Assembly (NCBI GenBank): GCA_035514535.1 | Contig: DATKAZ010000085.1 | Location: forward strand, 1-59,385 | Source of the DNA: XN24 sp035514535 | GTDB taxonomy: Bacteria; Pseudomonadota; Gammaproteobacteria; Steroidobacterales; XN24 | Direction: 5' to 3' | DNA length: 59,385 bases | Part shown: piece after piece, positions 35,537 to 43,005 of the stretch | Layout of the letters: the number at the start of each line of letters is the position of its first letter | Numbering within the stretch: position 1 is the first letter of the stretch | Notes under the pieces: generated by a model | Database searches by the model: none | What the model saw: only the letters and a program-made list of their open reading frames with translations | What the model was told of the DNA's origin: nothing | Translations under genes and position numbers: made by a program

Positions 35537-35551
35537 ACAATTTCCGGTCAA
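35524..35551 (-). promoter_or_regulatory. Sigma-70 promoter for copy B and the repeat protein
   Basis: On the minus strand TTGACC (-35, 35551-35546) and TATAGT (-10, 35529-35524) each match consensus at 5/6, with a 16-bp spacer. The leader to the ATG at 35482 would be about 35 nt. It is one of the best-matching promoters in the window. Confidence 0.7.
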
Positions 35552-36141
35552 TCATTCAACATATTGCAGGTTGTGGTTGCGCAACTTTTGGCCTGGCATC
35601 AATGGCAAGGGATGCGTTGGAGAGGCGAAAAAATGATCAAAGTCAAATGCTAACGAAAGACACCTAGAAGGTGACGAAAGGCGTTGGTTTTTCTGACAGC
35701 CACAGATTATGTTAAACGACGGCCCCAATATGACATATTCTGGCTCGTGCGTGGAAGGAACGTGGGCCCGCGCGACCCGTGCCTCGGGCCAAGTATGAAT
35801 AATTGTGGCTATATCAGCGCCAATAGCTGCATGAACCCAGACAATAGGCACAGATGCGAGGTAGTAAGCCAATCTATGCCGCCGCTTCCGCGAGTGATCG
35901 TAGCGCCGGGAGGCGGAAAGTGACGCCTTCGTGTGGCGCCGGCACCGATGCTCCGGGCCCGGCATCTGCTGCGCTATACCAGGTGAGGCCATTTCGAAAC
36001 TGTGAACCAGTTCGCGTCGTCAAACGCAAACGTGTGAAGCACTTCTCGGCCCTTGGGCGCATTCGGGATCGCCAGTCGGGGTGGATTCCCGAAGACGAAA
36101 CGGTGTGCGGCGGTGCAACATTAAAATCTGCGCAGCGGCCT
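35552..36141. other. Interval without a recognisable gene
   Basis: About 590 bp (660 bp counting the copy B promoter). The left part up to about 35690 is AT-rich and holds no convincing frame. From about 35740, and especially 35880-36140, the DNA is GC-rich again, with overlapping open frames on both strands (35552-35992 minus, 35854-36177 plus, 35874-36161 minus) whose products look like no family I know and carry no good ribosome-binding site. A gene remnant or dispersed repeat is possible; I see no tRNA, IS end or CRISPR. Confidence 0.6.
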
Positions 36142-36414
36142 TCAGACCTCGCCCGGAGCAAATGCCTGAATGGATAGGGCGTGAATGTCGGACTTCATGA
36201 GAGCCCCGACCGCCTCATAAACGAGCATGTGGCGCTGGAGCCTGGGCACGTTCTCGAACGCTGCCGAGACGATGGTTACCCGAAAGTGGCCGCGTCCGTC
36301 GCGGGCCCCGGCGTGCCCGGCATGCAGGTCACTTTCGTCCTCGATTTCGAGCAACTCCGGCTCAAGCGCATCGAGTAGCCGTTCCCTGATCGCTTCGGTC
36401 CGACGTTCGTTCAT
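36142..36414 (-). CDS. bolA: BolA family protein
   Basis: 90-aa protein with the KH-like BolA fold, involved in stress response and, with monothiol glutaredoxins, in iron-sulfur trafficking. HAGHAGARDGRGHFRVTIVS, NVPRLQRHMLVYEAV and SDIHALSIQAFAP are the family motifs; the histidines for cluster binding are kept. It is closer to BolA proper than IbaG because of the loop with the first His. Single gene, divergent from yciO with 48 bp between them. Confidence 0.93.
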   Translation of the reverse strand: MNERRTEAIRERLLDALEPELLEIEDESDLHAGHAGARDGRGHFRVTIVSAAFENVPRLQRHMLVYEAVGALMKSDIHALSIQAFAPGEV

Positions 36415-36462
36415 GCTGGAATCCTCAGTCCGGTATGGCGCCTGGGGCTAGAATGTCTCCTC

Positions 36463-37089
36463 ATGGCCGAGCTCGTCGAAATACATCCGCAGAACCCTCA
36501 GCCAAGACTGATCAGGGAGGTTGCGGCATTCATCAACGATGGCGGCATTGTCGCTTACCCGACAGACTCTTCCTATGCCTTCGGTTGGGCGATGGGCAAC
36601 AAGGCGGCGCAGGAGCGCATTCGGCGGCTCAAGAACCTGGACAAGCATCATCACTTCACACTCATTTGCGAGGGGCTTTCGGAGCTGGCCACGTATGCCC
36701 GGGTGGATAACCAGGCGTATCGGCTGCTGAAGGCATTGACCCCGGGCCCCTACACCTTCATTCTCCCGGCGACTCGCCAGGTGCCAAACCGTCTCCAGCA
36801 TCCGAAACGAAAAAGTATCGGCATCAGGGTGCCCGACCACGCCATTGCATTGGCACTGCTCGCAGAGTTGCCGGAGCCGTTGATGAGTACGACCCTGCAG
36901 CTGCCGGGACAGGAACAGCCGATGAATGATCCGTGGGACATCAGGGAACGCCTTGAACACGAGCTGGTGGCCATCGTGGACGGTGGGCCTTGTGCGCTGG
37001 AGTCGACTTCCGTAATCGACCTCACGGGGCTGGTGCCGCTCGTGACGCGTGCCGGGCTCGGCGACGTCAGCTACCTGCAATCGGCCTGA
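36463..37089 (+). CDS. yciO: YciO/Sua5-family protein (threonylcarbamoyl-AMP synthase-like)
   Basis: 208-aa YrdC-fold protein. YPTDSSYAFGWAMGNKAA, LKNLDKHHHFTLIC, LLKALTPGPYTFILPAT and HPKRKSIGIRVPDH match the YciO branch rather than TsaC. TsaC makes threonylcarbamoyl-AMP for the t6A tRNA modification; YciO is related but its physiological role is unsettled, so I do not claim that reaction here. It is followed by a site-2 protease-like gene after 33 bp. Confidence 0.9.
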   Translation: MAELVEIHPQNPQPRLIREVAAFINDGGIVAYPTDSSYAFGWAMGNKAAQERIRRLKNLDKHHHFTLICEGLSELATYARVDNQAYRLLKALTPGPYTFILPATRQVPNRLQHPKRKSIGIRVPDHAIALALLAELPEPLMSTTLQLPGQEQPMNDPWDIRERLEHELVAIVDGGPCALESTSVIDLTGLVPLVTRAGLGDVSYLQSA

Positions 37090-37122
37090 CTCAGCCGGCG
37101 TTCCGTTCTCTATAATAGCCCG

Positions 37123-37767
37123 ATGCAACAGCTTTCCACGCTCCAGCTCCTGGCCGTCGCTGTCATCCCGGTACTTTTCGCGATCACGCTGCACGAAGTT
37201 GCACATGGCTGGGTGGCGCGGCATTTTGGCGACCGCACTGCCGAGATGCTGGGGCGCTTGACCGTCAATCCGCTCAAGCACATCGATCCCATCGGAACGG
37301 TCGTGGTACCGGCGCTCGCCCTGATGACGACCGGTTTCCTTTTCGGCTGGGCCAAGCCCGTGCCGGTGGCGACCCGCAATCTGCGCGACCCGCGTCGGCA
37401 CATGATGCTGGTAGCCGCCGCGGGCCCGAGTGCGAATATCCTCATGGCGCTCTTCTGGGCATTCTTCATCAAGCTCACGATGCTTAGCGGCCTGGAAGGC
37501 ATGACGGCGCAGTTTTTCCTGACCATGGGCCAGATCGGCGTATTCATCAATGTGATCCTGGCCGTTTTCAATATGCTGCCGATTCCGCCTCTCGACGGCG
37601 GTCGCGTGCTGAGCGGCCTGTTGCCGCCACGCACTTCGGCAAAACTCGACGCGATTGAGCCTTACGGTCTCATTATCGTGCTGGCCTTCATCTTTTTTGC
37701 CTGGGGGTTTCTGCGCCCCGTGATAAGCGCGGTGACCGGTTTCATCATGTCGGTGGCCGGCTTGTGA
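37123..37767 (+). CDS. Site-2 protease (M50) family membrane metalloprotease
   Basis: 214-aa integral membrane protein. HEVAHGWVARHFGD carries the zinc-binding HExxH near the N-terminus, and NMLPIPPLDGGRVLSGLLP supplies the third ligand (the Asp of LDGGR). About five to six hydrophobic segments; no PDZ or CBS domain, so it belongs to the minimal M50 proteins typically placed between yciO and trpS in gammaproteobacteria. Substrate unknown. ATG at 37123; 27 bp before trpS. Confidence 0.88.
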   Translation: MQQLSTLQLLAVAVIPVLFAITLHEVAHGWVARHFGDRTAEMLGRLTVNPLKHIDPIGTVVVPALALMTTGFLFGWAKPVPVATRNLRDPRRHMMLVAAAGPSANILMALFWAFFIKLTMLSGLEGMTAQFFLTMGQIGVFINVILAVFNMLPIPPLDGGRVLSGLLPPRTSAKLDAIEPYGLIIVLAFIFFAWGFLRPVISAVTGFIMSVAGL

Positions 37768-37794
37768 TCGTGACCTGTTTGCCTGGAGCTAGCA

Positions 37795-39012
37795 TTGAGC
37801 AGTACAACCGGACCTAACCGGCGAGTCTTGTCCGGCATGCGGCCGACCGGGGCGATGCACCTCGGCCACTTGCATGGCGCACTCAACAATTGGCTGCACC
37901 TGCAGTACGAGTACGATTGTTTTTTCTTCGTGGCCGACTGGCATGCCCTGACGACGCACTACGAGGACACGTCGATCATCGCGCCGAGCATCCGCGAAAT
38001 GCTGATCGAGTGGCTCGCGGTGGGCGTCAATCCCGCAGCCGCCACGGTGTTCGTCCAGTCGGACGTGCCGGAGCACGCCGAGCTCCATTTGCTGCTGTCC
38101 ATGATTACGCCATTGGGCTGGCTGGAGCGCGTGCCGACGTACAAGGACCAGCAGGACAAGCTGAAGGAACGGGACCTCGGTACTTATGGGTTCCTCGGTT
38201 ATCCGCTGATGCAGAGCGCGGACATCCTGATCTACCGGGCGGGGTACGTGCCGGTCGGCGAGGACCAGGTGGCCCATGTGGAGATCACGCGAGAGATCGC
38301 CCGCAGGTTCAATCACCTGTATGGCCGTGAGCCGGACTTCGAAAAACGTGCGCAGCGTGCGGTGCGCCACCTTGGCGGCAAGCAAAGCAGGCAGTACCTG
38401 GATTTCCGCAGGAGCTACCAGGAGCGCGGCGACGAGGGAGCCCTGGAGTCCGGTCGCGCTCTTGTCGATAATCATCCGCGATTGACGGTCGCAGACCGGG
38501 AGCGCCTGCTGGGTTACCTGGAGGGTGTCGGCCGCATGATTCTCGTCGAGCCGGACGCATTGCTGACGCCCACGCCGCGCGTGCCGGGCCTCGACGGCCA
38601 GAAGATGTCGAAGTCTTACGGCAATACGATCGGTCTCGCCGAGGACCCGGAAGTCGTCGAGAAGAAGCTCCGCACGATGCAGACGGACCCTGCACGCGTG
38701 CGCCGCACGGATCCCGGCGAGCCGGAGAAATGCCCGGTCTGGCAGTTTCATCGCATGTACTCTGACGAATCGACGCAGGACTGGGTGCAGAAGGGCTGCC
38801 GCAGCGCCGGCATCGGGTGCCTCGAGTGCAAGCAACCCGTAATCGATGCGGTACTGACCGAGCTCAAGCCTATCCGGGAGCGGATCGGGGAGTACAAGGC
38901 CAACCGCGATACGGTTGACATCATCCTCGCCGAGGGGCGCGAGCGCGCACGGGACGCCGCGCGTGAAACCATGGACGAAGTGCGTGAGGCCATGGGCATG
39001 GACTACCGATGA
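37795..39012 (+). CDS. trpS: Tryptophanyl-tRNA synthetase with Fe-S-type cysteine motif
   Basis: 405 aa, longer than the roughly 335-aa E. coli enzyme. HLGHLHGALNN is the HIGH site and KMSKSYGN (residues 270-277) the KMSKS site. In the C-terminal part Cys313, Cys335, Cys342 and Cys345 (CPVWQFH...GCRSAGIGCLEC) have C-x21-C-x6-C-x2-C spacing, close to the C-x22-C-x6-C-x2-C motif that binds a [4Fe-4S] cluster in Thermotoga maritima TrpRS. Starts at TTG 37795 with GGAG eight bases upstream; no in-frame ATG precedes the HIGH region. The stop overlaps scpA by four bases. Confidence 0.94.
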   Translation: MSSTTGPNRRVLSGMRPTGAMHLGHLHGALNNWLHLQYEYDCFFFVADWHALTTHYEDTSIIAPSIREMLIEWLAVGVNPAAATVFVQSDVPEHAELHLLLSMITPLGWLERVPTYKDQQDKLKERDLGTYGFLGYPLMQSADILIYRAGYVPVGEDQVAHVEITREIARRFNHLYGREPDFEKRAQRAVRHLGGKQSRQYLDFRRSYQERGDEGALESGRALVDNHPRLTVADRERLLGYLEGVGRMILVEPDALLTPTPRVPGLDGQKMSKSYGNTIGLAEDPEVVEKKLRTMQTDPARVRRTDPGEPEKCPVWQFHRMYSDESTQDWVQKGCRSAGIGCLECKQPVIDAVLTELKPIRERIGEYKANRDTVDIILAEGRERARDAARETMDEVREAMGMDYR

Positions 39013-39911
39013 ACAACGAAACCCAGGTGGAAAGCGAAGCAGGGCAGGACGTCGCCGCGGCGGAACCGGCGCCGATGGGCGCGGGCCAGGAAGAGATGCC
39101 GTTCGCGATCGTCGAAGGCGAACCCCTGGCACAGTTCCCGATGGACCTGTACATCCCGCCGCACGCGCTCGAGGTGATCCTGGATGCCTTCGAGGGACCG
39201 CTGGATCTGCTCCTTTACATGATCAAGCGGCAGAACATCGACATCCTGAACATCCCCATTGCCAAGATCACGCACCAGTACATGCAGTACATCGAGGTAA
39301 TGCAGGAACTGCAGCTCGAGCTGGCCTCCGAATACCTGGTCATGGCCGCGATGCTTGCGGAGATCAAGTCGCGCATGTTGTTGCCTCGGCCCGCGTCGCC
39401 GGACGAGGACGGTGAGGATCCGCGTGCGGAGCTGGTACGGCGGCTCCAGGAATACGAGCGGTTCAGGCACGCGGCACAGGACATCGACACGTTGCCACGA
39501 CTCGAGCGCGACGTGTTCCAGGCGGACGCCGAGATGTGCGAACGAAAGGTCGTCGAGATTCTGCCGGATGTGACGCTGCGCGAGCTGCTGCTGAGTTTCC
39601 AGCAAGTGCTTGCGCGCGCGGACATGTTTGCCCACCACCACATCCAGCGTGAGCCGCTCTCGGTGCGGCAGCGCATGTCGGAGGTGCTCGACCGGATCCA
39701 GCACGGCAACTTTGCGGAGTTCACATCCCTGTTCGATCCGGAGGAGGGCCGGATGGGTATCGTGGTGACGTTCCTCGCGATACTGGAGCTGATGCGCGAG
39801 GCTCTTCTTGACGTCGTCCAGGCGGAAGCGTTTGCGCCCATCCACGTCAAGGCACGCAACACCGAGCGTGCCCCTTCCGCCGACGCCATGCAGCCGCTCG
39901 CGAGCAACTGA
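39009..39911 (+). CDS. scpA: Segregation and condensation protein A
   Basis: 300-aa kleisin that bridges the SMC heads and binds ScpB. The core runs from EVILDAFEGPLDLLLYMIKR (N-terminal SMC-neck-binding region) through NIPIAKITHQYMQYIE and LASEYLVMAAMLAEIKSRML to the winged-helix C-terminus GRMGIVVTFLAILELMRE. A 50-residue acidic N-terminal extension precedes the core. Followed by scpB after four bases. Confidence 0.96.
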   Translation: MNNETQVESEAGQDVAAAEPAPMGAGQEEMPFAIVEGEPLAQFPMDLYIPPHALEVILDAFEGPLDLLLYMIKRQNIDILNIPIAKITHQYMQYIEVMQELQLELASEYLVMAAMLAEIKSRMLLPRPASPDEDGEDPRAELVRRLQEYERFRHAAQDIDTLPRLERDVFQADAEMCERKVVEILPDVTLRELLLSFQQVLARADMFAHHHIQREPLSVRQRMSEVLDRIQHGNFAEFTSLFDPEEGRMGIVVTFLAILELMREALLDVVQAEAFAPIHVKARNTERAPSADAMQPLASN

Positions 39912-39915
39912 AACG

Positions 39916-40575
39916 ATGAACGCCATGGAAACTGAGAAACTGAAAAACGTCGTCGAAGCCGCGTTGCTCGCAGCCGGCAGGCCGCTGAGCCTGGAACAGC
40001 TGCAGGCGCTGTTCCTGGATCACGAACGTCCCGAGCGAGCCGCCCTGCGGGCGGCCATCGACGCGCTCCAGGCGGACTATTCGAGCCGCGGCATCCAGGT
40101 TGTCGAGGTGGCCAGCGGCTGGCGAATCCAGGTCCGCGAGGAGATGTCTGCCTGGCTGTCACGCCTCTGGCAGGAACGGCCGGCGCGCTACTCGCGCGCG
40201 CTGCTCGAGACGCTCGCCCTCATCGCGTATCGCCAGCCGATCACGCGCGGGGAGATCGAGGATATCCGGGGCGTCAGCGTGAGTTCGAGCATCATGCGCA
40301 CGCTGACGGAACGTGGCTGGGTCCGCGTCGTCGGCCATCGTGACGTGCCGGGCAGGCCGGGAATGTATGCCACGACGCGGGAGTTCCTCGACTATTTCGG
40401 CCTGAAGAAACTCGACGATCTGCCGCCGCTCGCGGAGATCCGGGATTTCGACAGCATCAACGTCGAACTGGATCTCGACCTGGCGGACCTGCCACCTGCG
40501 CCCTTCCCTGAGGAGGCGGGCGAGCATGAAGAAGCGCAAGACGCTGACGCGCCGCAAGACGCCTCCCGCGCCTGA
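39916..40575 (+). CDS. scpB: Segregation and condensation protein B
   Basis: 219-aa partner of ScpA with two winged-helix domains. LKNVVEAALLAAGRPLSLEQL begins the first; SRALLETLALIAYRQPITRG and EDIRGVSVSSSIMRTL the second, then YATTREFLDYFGLKKLDDLP. The C-terminus is acidic. ATG 39916 is taken; ATG 39925 is an alternative. The last 50 bases overlap rluB. Confidence 0.96.
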   Translation: MNAMETEKLKNVVEAALLAAGRPLSLEQLQALFLDHERPERAALRAAIDALQADYSSRGIQVVEVASGWRIQVREEMSAWLSRLWQERPARYSRALLETLALIAYRQPITRGEIEDIRGVSVSSSIMRTLTERGWVRVVGHRDVPGRPGMYATTREFLDYFGLKKLDDLPPLAEIRDFDSINVELDLDLADLPPAPFPEEAGEHEEAQDADAPQDASRA

Positions 40576-41380
40576 GGCGGGCGCCGTCAGGATCCACAAG
40601 CTGCTGGCCGACGCTGGCGTCGGTTCGCGGCGCGAGATCGAGCGCTGGATCAACGAGGGCCGTATCACTGTCAACGGACGCCCCGCGGAGATCGGCGAGC
40701 GTCTCGACGGCACCGAAAAACTCACCGTCGACGGTCGGCCGTTACGCATCAACCAGCCGTCCCGCCATCGCTACCTCGCCTATCACAAGCCGGCCGACGA
40801 GGTCTGCACGCGTCGCGATCCCGAGGGACGCCGCACAGTGTTCGAATCCCTGCCGCAGTTGCGGGGCCAGCGCTGGATTGCGGTCGGACGGCTGGACGTG
40901 AGTACCACGGGCCTGTTGTTGTTCACCACGGACGGCGCGCTTGCCAACGCATTGATGCATCCGTCGGGGGAGGTGCTGCGCGAGTACGCCGTGCGCGTGC
41001 TGGGAGAGCCGGACGAGGAAGTCATCGGACGGCTCCTGGCGGGCATCCAGCTCGATGACGGGATGGCGTCGTTCGAGAAAGTCGAGCCGGGCGGGGGCGA
41101 GGGTCGCAACCGCTGGTACCACGTTACTCTCCGCGAGGGCCGCAATCGCGAAGTGCGTCGGCTGTGGGAAGCGGTGGGCCTGGCCGTCAGCCGCCTGACA
41201 CGCGTGGCCTACGGCCCGGTCGCACTGGATCGCCAGTTGAGCAGGGGCCGGTTTCGCGACCTCGATGCGGGTGAGATCCGGGCGCTGTATGAATGCGTCG
41301 GCCTGCCCGCGCCGCAGGTCGGGGTGACGGATGCGCGTGCGTTGAAGCCGCGCCGCAAGCGGGTTTCACCCTCGGCGTAG
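40526..41380 (+). CDS. rluB: 23S rRNA pseudouridine-2605 synthase
   Basis: 284-aa RsuA-family pseudouridine synthase. S4-like RNA-binding domain (IHKLLADAGVGSRREIERWI), catalytic domain with Asp in VGRLDVSTTGLLLFTTDG, then REGRNREVRRLWEAVGLAV. Basic tails at both ends (KKRKTLTRRKT; KPRRKRVSPSA). It starts inside scpB by 50 bp, the usual scpA-scpB-rluB cluster, and converges with yciK five bases after its stop. Confidence 0.93.
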   Translation: MKKRKTLTRRKTPPAPEAGAVRIHKLLADAGVGSRREIERWINEGRITVNGRPAEIGERLDGTEKLTVDGRPLRINQPSRHRYLAYHKPADEVCTRRDPEGRRTVFESLPQLRGQRWIAVGRLDVSTTGLLLFTTDGALANALMHPSGEVLREYAVRVLGEPDEEVIGRLLAGIQLDDGMASFEKVEPGGGEGRNRWYHVTLREGRNREVRRLWEAVGLAVSRLTRVAYGPVALDRQLSRGRFRDLDAGEIRALYECVGLPAPQVGVTDARALKPRRKRVSPSA

Positions 41381-41385
41381 CGTCG

Positions 41386-42141
41386 CTACTGGGCGTCGAA
41401 ACTCCGCCCCGTGACGCCGCGGCTGTCCGGGCCGAGCAGGTACAGGTAGACGCCCAGGATTTCCTCGGGGGTCTTCAGTCGGCCGGGATCCTCGGCGGGA
41501 TAGGCCGCGGCGCGCATCGCGGTTCGCGTCGGCCCGGGATTGATGGCGTTGACGCGGATGGTCGGCTTGTTCTCGAGTTCGTCGGCGAGGACCTGGTTGA
41601 GTCCCTCGATGCCGAACTTCGAGACGGCGTAGGCGCCCCAGTACGCCTTGCCGCGGCGGCCCACACCGCTGGACGTGAACACGACTGACGCATCGGCGGA
41701 TTTCAGCAGTAGTGGCAGCAGGCAACGGCACAGGATGAATGGCGCGGTCAGGTTGACATGCAGGACGCGCTGCCACTCGCCCACGTCATGATGCTCGATC
41801 GGTGCCCGCGAGCCGAGCAGGCCGGCGTTCAGCACGTGGCCATCGAGGCGTCCCCACTGATCCTCGATCGCGCCGCTGAGGCGGTCGTAGTCCGGGCCGG
41901 TGGCGCGCTCGAGGTCCAGCGGGAAGATCGCCGGCGTGGCCCCCCCGGCGGTGCCGATTTCGTCGTACAGGCTCTCCAGGCGGCCGACGGCCCGGCCGTG
42001 CAGGATCACGGTGGCGCCGTGGGCCGCGGCGGCCTTCGCCACGGCGCGGCCGATGCCCGCACCGGCGCCGGTCACGAGGATGACGCGGTCGGCCAGCAGA
42101 CCTGGCGTCGCGTCGTAATGGGGCATTGCGGTGACGTCCAT
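41386..42141 (-). CDS. yciK: YciK-type short-chain dehydrogenase/reductase
   Basis: 251-aa Rossmann-fold oxidoreductase of unknown substrate. NAD(P) motif VTGAGAGIGRAVA, NAG in LNAGLLGSR, catalytic Ser in VFTSSGVGRRG and Tyr/Lys in YAVSKFG. The long C-terminus and the TRTAMRAAAYPAEDP loop fit YciK. It ends the minus-strand operon that begins with mtaD, 15 bp after the preceding gene, and converges with rluB. Confidence 0.9.
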   Translation of the reverse strand: MDVTAMPHYDATPGLLADRVILVTGAGAGIGRAVAKAAAAHGATVILHGRAVGRLESLYDEIGTAGGATPAIFPLDLERATGPDYDRLSGAIEDQWGRLDGHVLNAGLLGSRAPIEHHDVGEWQRVLHVNLTAPFILCRCLLPLLLKSADASVVFTSSGVGRRGKAYWGAYAVSKFGIEGLNQVLADELENKPTIRVNAINPGPTRTAMRAAAYPAEDPGRLKTPEEILGVYLYLLGPDSRGVTGRSFDAQ

Positions 42142-42156
42142 CCTGATTCCTCCGCG

Positions 42157-43005
42157 TCACGGGCGCGCGTTGATCGCCCGGCGTGCCGCCCGCCAGGCGG
42201 CCCATAGATTTCCGAGGTTGCCGGGCCGGGCCCGGGGATTGAAGCGCTGCCGATGGAGGCTCGCGAGCCGGCGCCGTTGCAATGCCGCCAGCACGAGCCC
42301 GGTGCGCTGCTGCGGCCGCTCGGCCTGCGGAAGGAGCGCTTCGGCCTCGTCCAGCGCAAGGCGGGCCTCGCCGGCAAGACGATCGAGACAGGTCAGCAGC
42401 GCGGCGTCCATCTTGCCGTTCTCGCTCACGTCCTCGCTGGCCCCGGTCTCCCTGATCCAGTCCCGCGGCAACAGGCGACGACCGGCGGCCAGGTCCGGGC
42501 CGAGCCCGGCGATGATCTCCACCAGCCTGCTGCCGGTCCCGAGTCGCTGCGCGTAGCGCCTGACGGCACGTTCATTGGCCGGGTCGGCGAGCCCGAGCAA
42601 CCCGGCCAGCATCTCGTGCAGCACGCCGCTGCTGCGGTAGCAGTACAGCGCCAGTTCAGAGTAGTTGCTGCACGGTGGCTCGCACAGTTCGCTCTCGGCC
42701 GCATCCACCAGCTCGAGGAGGTATTCGGCCTGCACGACGCCGGCCGGTCGCGCCTTCGACAGTACACGGGTAAGCGGGTGCTGCTCGCGCCCGTCGCCGA
42801 ATCCCGCGAGTTCAGCGCGCCACCATTGCAGCCGCGCCCGCGCCACGTCGGGCTCGGACGGGCGACGCGCGGATTCCATGACGTCCGCCCGCAGCTCCAG
42901 GAGAGCCGACACTACCTCGCGCCGCGGCTCGGGCGTGAACAGCAGCGCATACCACAAGGGCGATCCCTGTGACGCGGCCGTGCGCGGTGGCGTCGCGGCC
43001 GTCAT
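42157..43005 (-). CDS. Squalene/phytoene synthase-fold protein, probably not catalytic (NDUFAF6-like)
   Basis: 282-aa all-helical protein of the trans-prenyltransferase (squalene/phytoene synthase) fold: PLWYALLFTPEPRREVVSAL, ARARLQWWRAELAGF, YSELALYCYRSSGVL and GRRLLPRDWI align by eye. The two Asp-rich motifs that bind prenyl diphosphate are broken: where DDxxD is expected it reads ADVMES, and where RDVGED is expected it reads AGLGPD. It is therefore more like the complex I assembly factor NDUFAF6 than a true synthase; that is inference. ATG 43005 or the GTG one codon earlier can start it; it overlaps the rmuC stop. Confidence 0.75.
   Translation of the reverse strand: MTAATPPRTAASQGSPLWYALLFTPEPRREVVSALLELRADVMESARRPSEPDVARARLQWWRAELAGFGDGREQHPLTRVLSKARPAGVVQAEYLLELVDAAESELCEPPCSNYSELALYCYRSSGVLHEMLAGLLGLADPANERAVRRYAQRLGTGSRLVEIIAGLGPDLAAGRRLLPRDWIRETGASEDVSENGKMDAALLTCLDRLAGEARLALDEAEALLPQAERPQQRTGLVLAALQRRRLASLHRQRFNPRARPGNLGNLWAAWRAARRAINARP

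Noticed and set aside
35552..35992. 146-aa minus-strand frame in the gene-free interval
   Set aside because: No family resemblance or ribosome-binding site, overlaps other open frames and contains the copy B promoter region at its edge.
35854..36177. 107-aa plus-strand and 95-aa minus-strand frames near bolA
   Set aside because: Both are open over the same GC-rich block, neither looks like a protein I know, and one runs into bolA; kept only as an unassigned interval.
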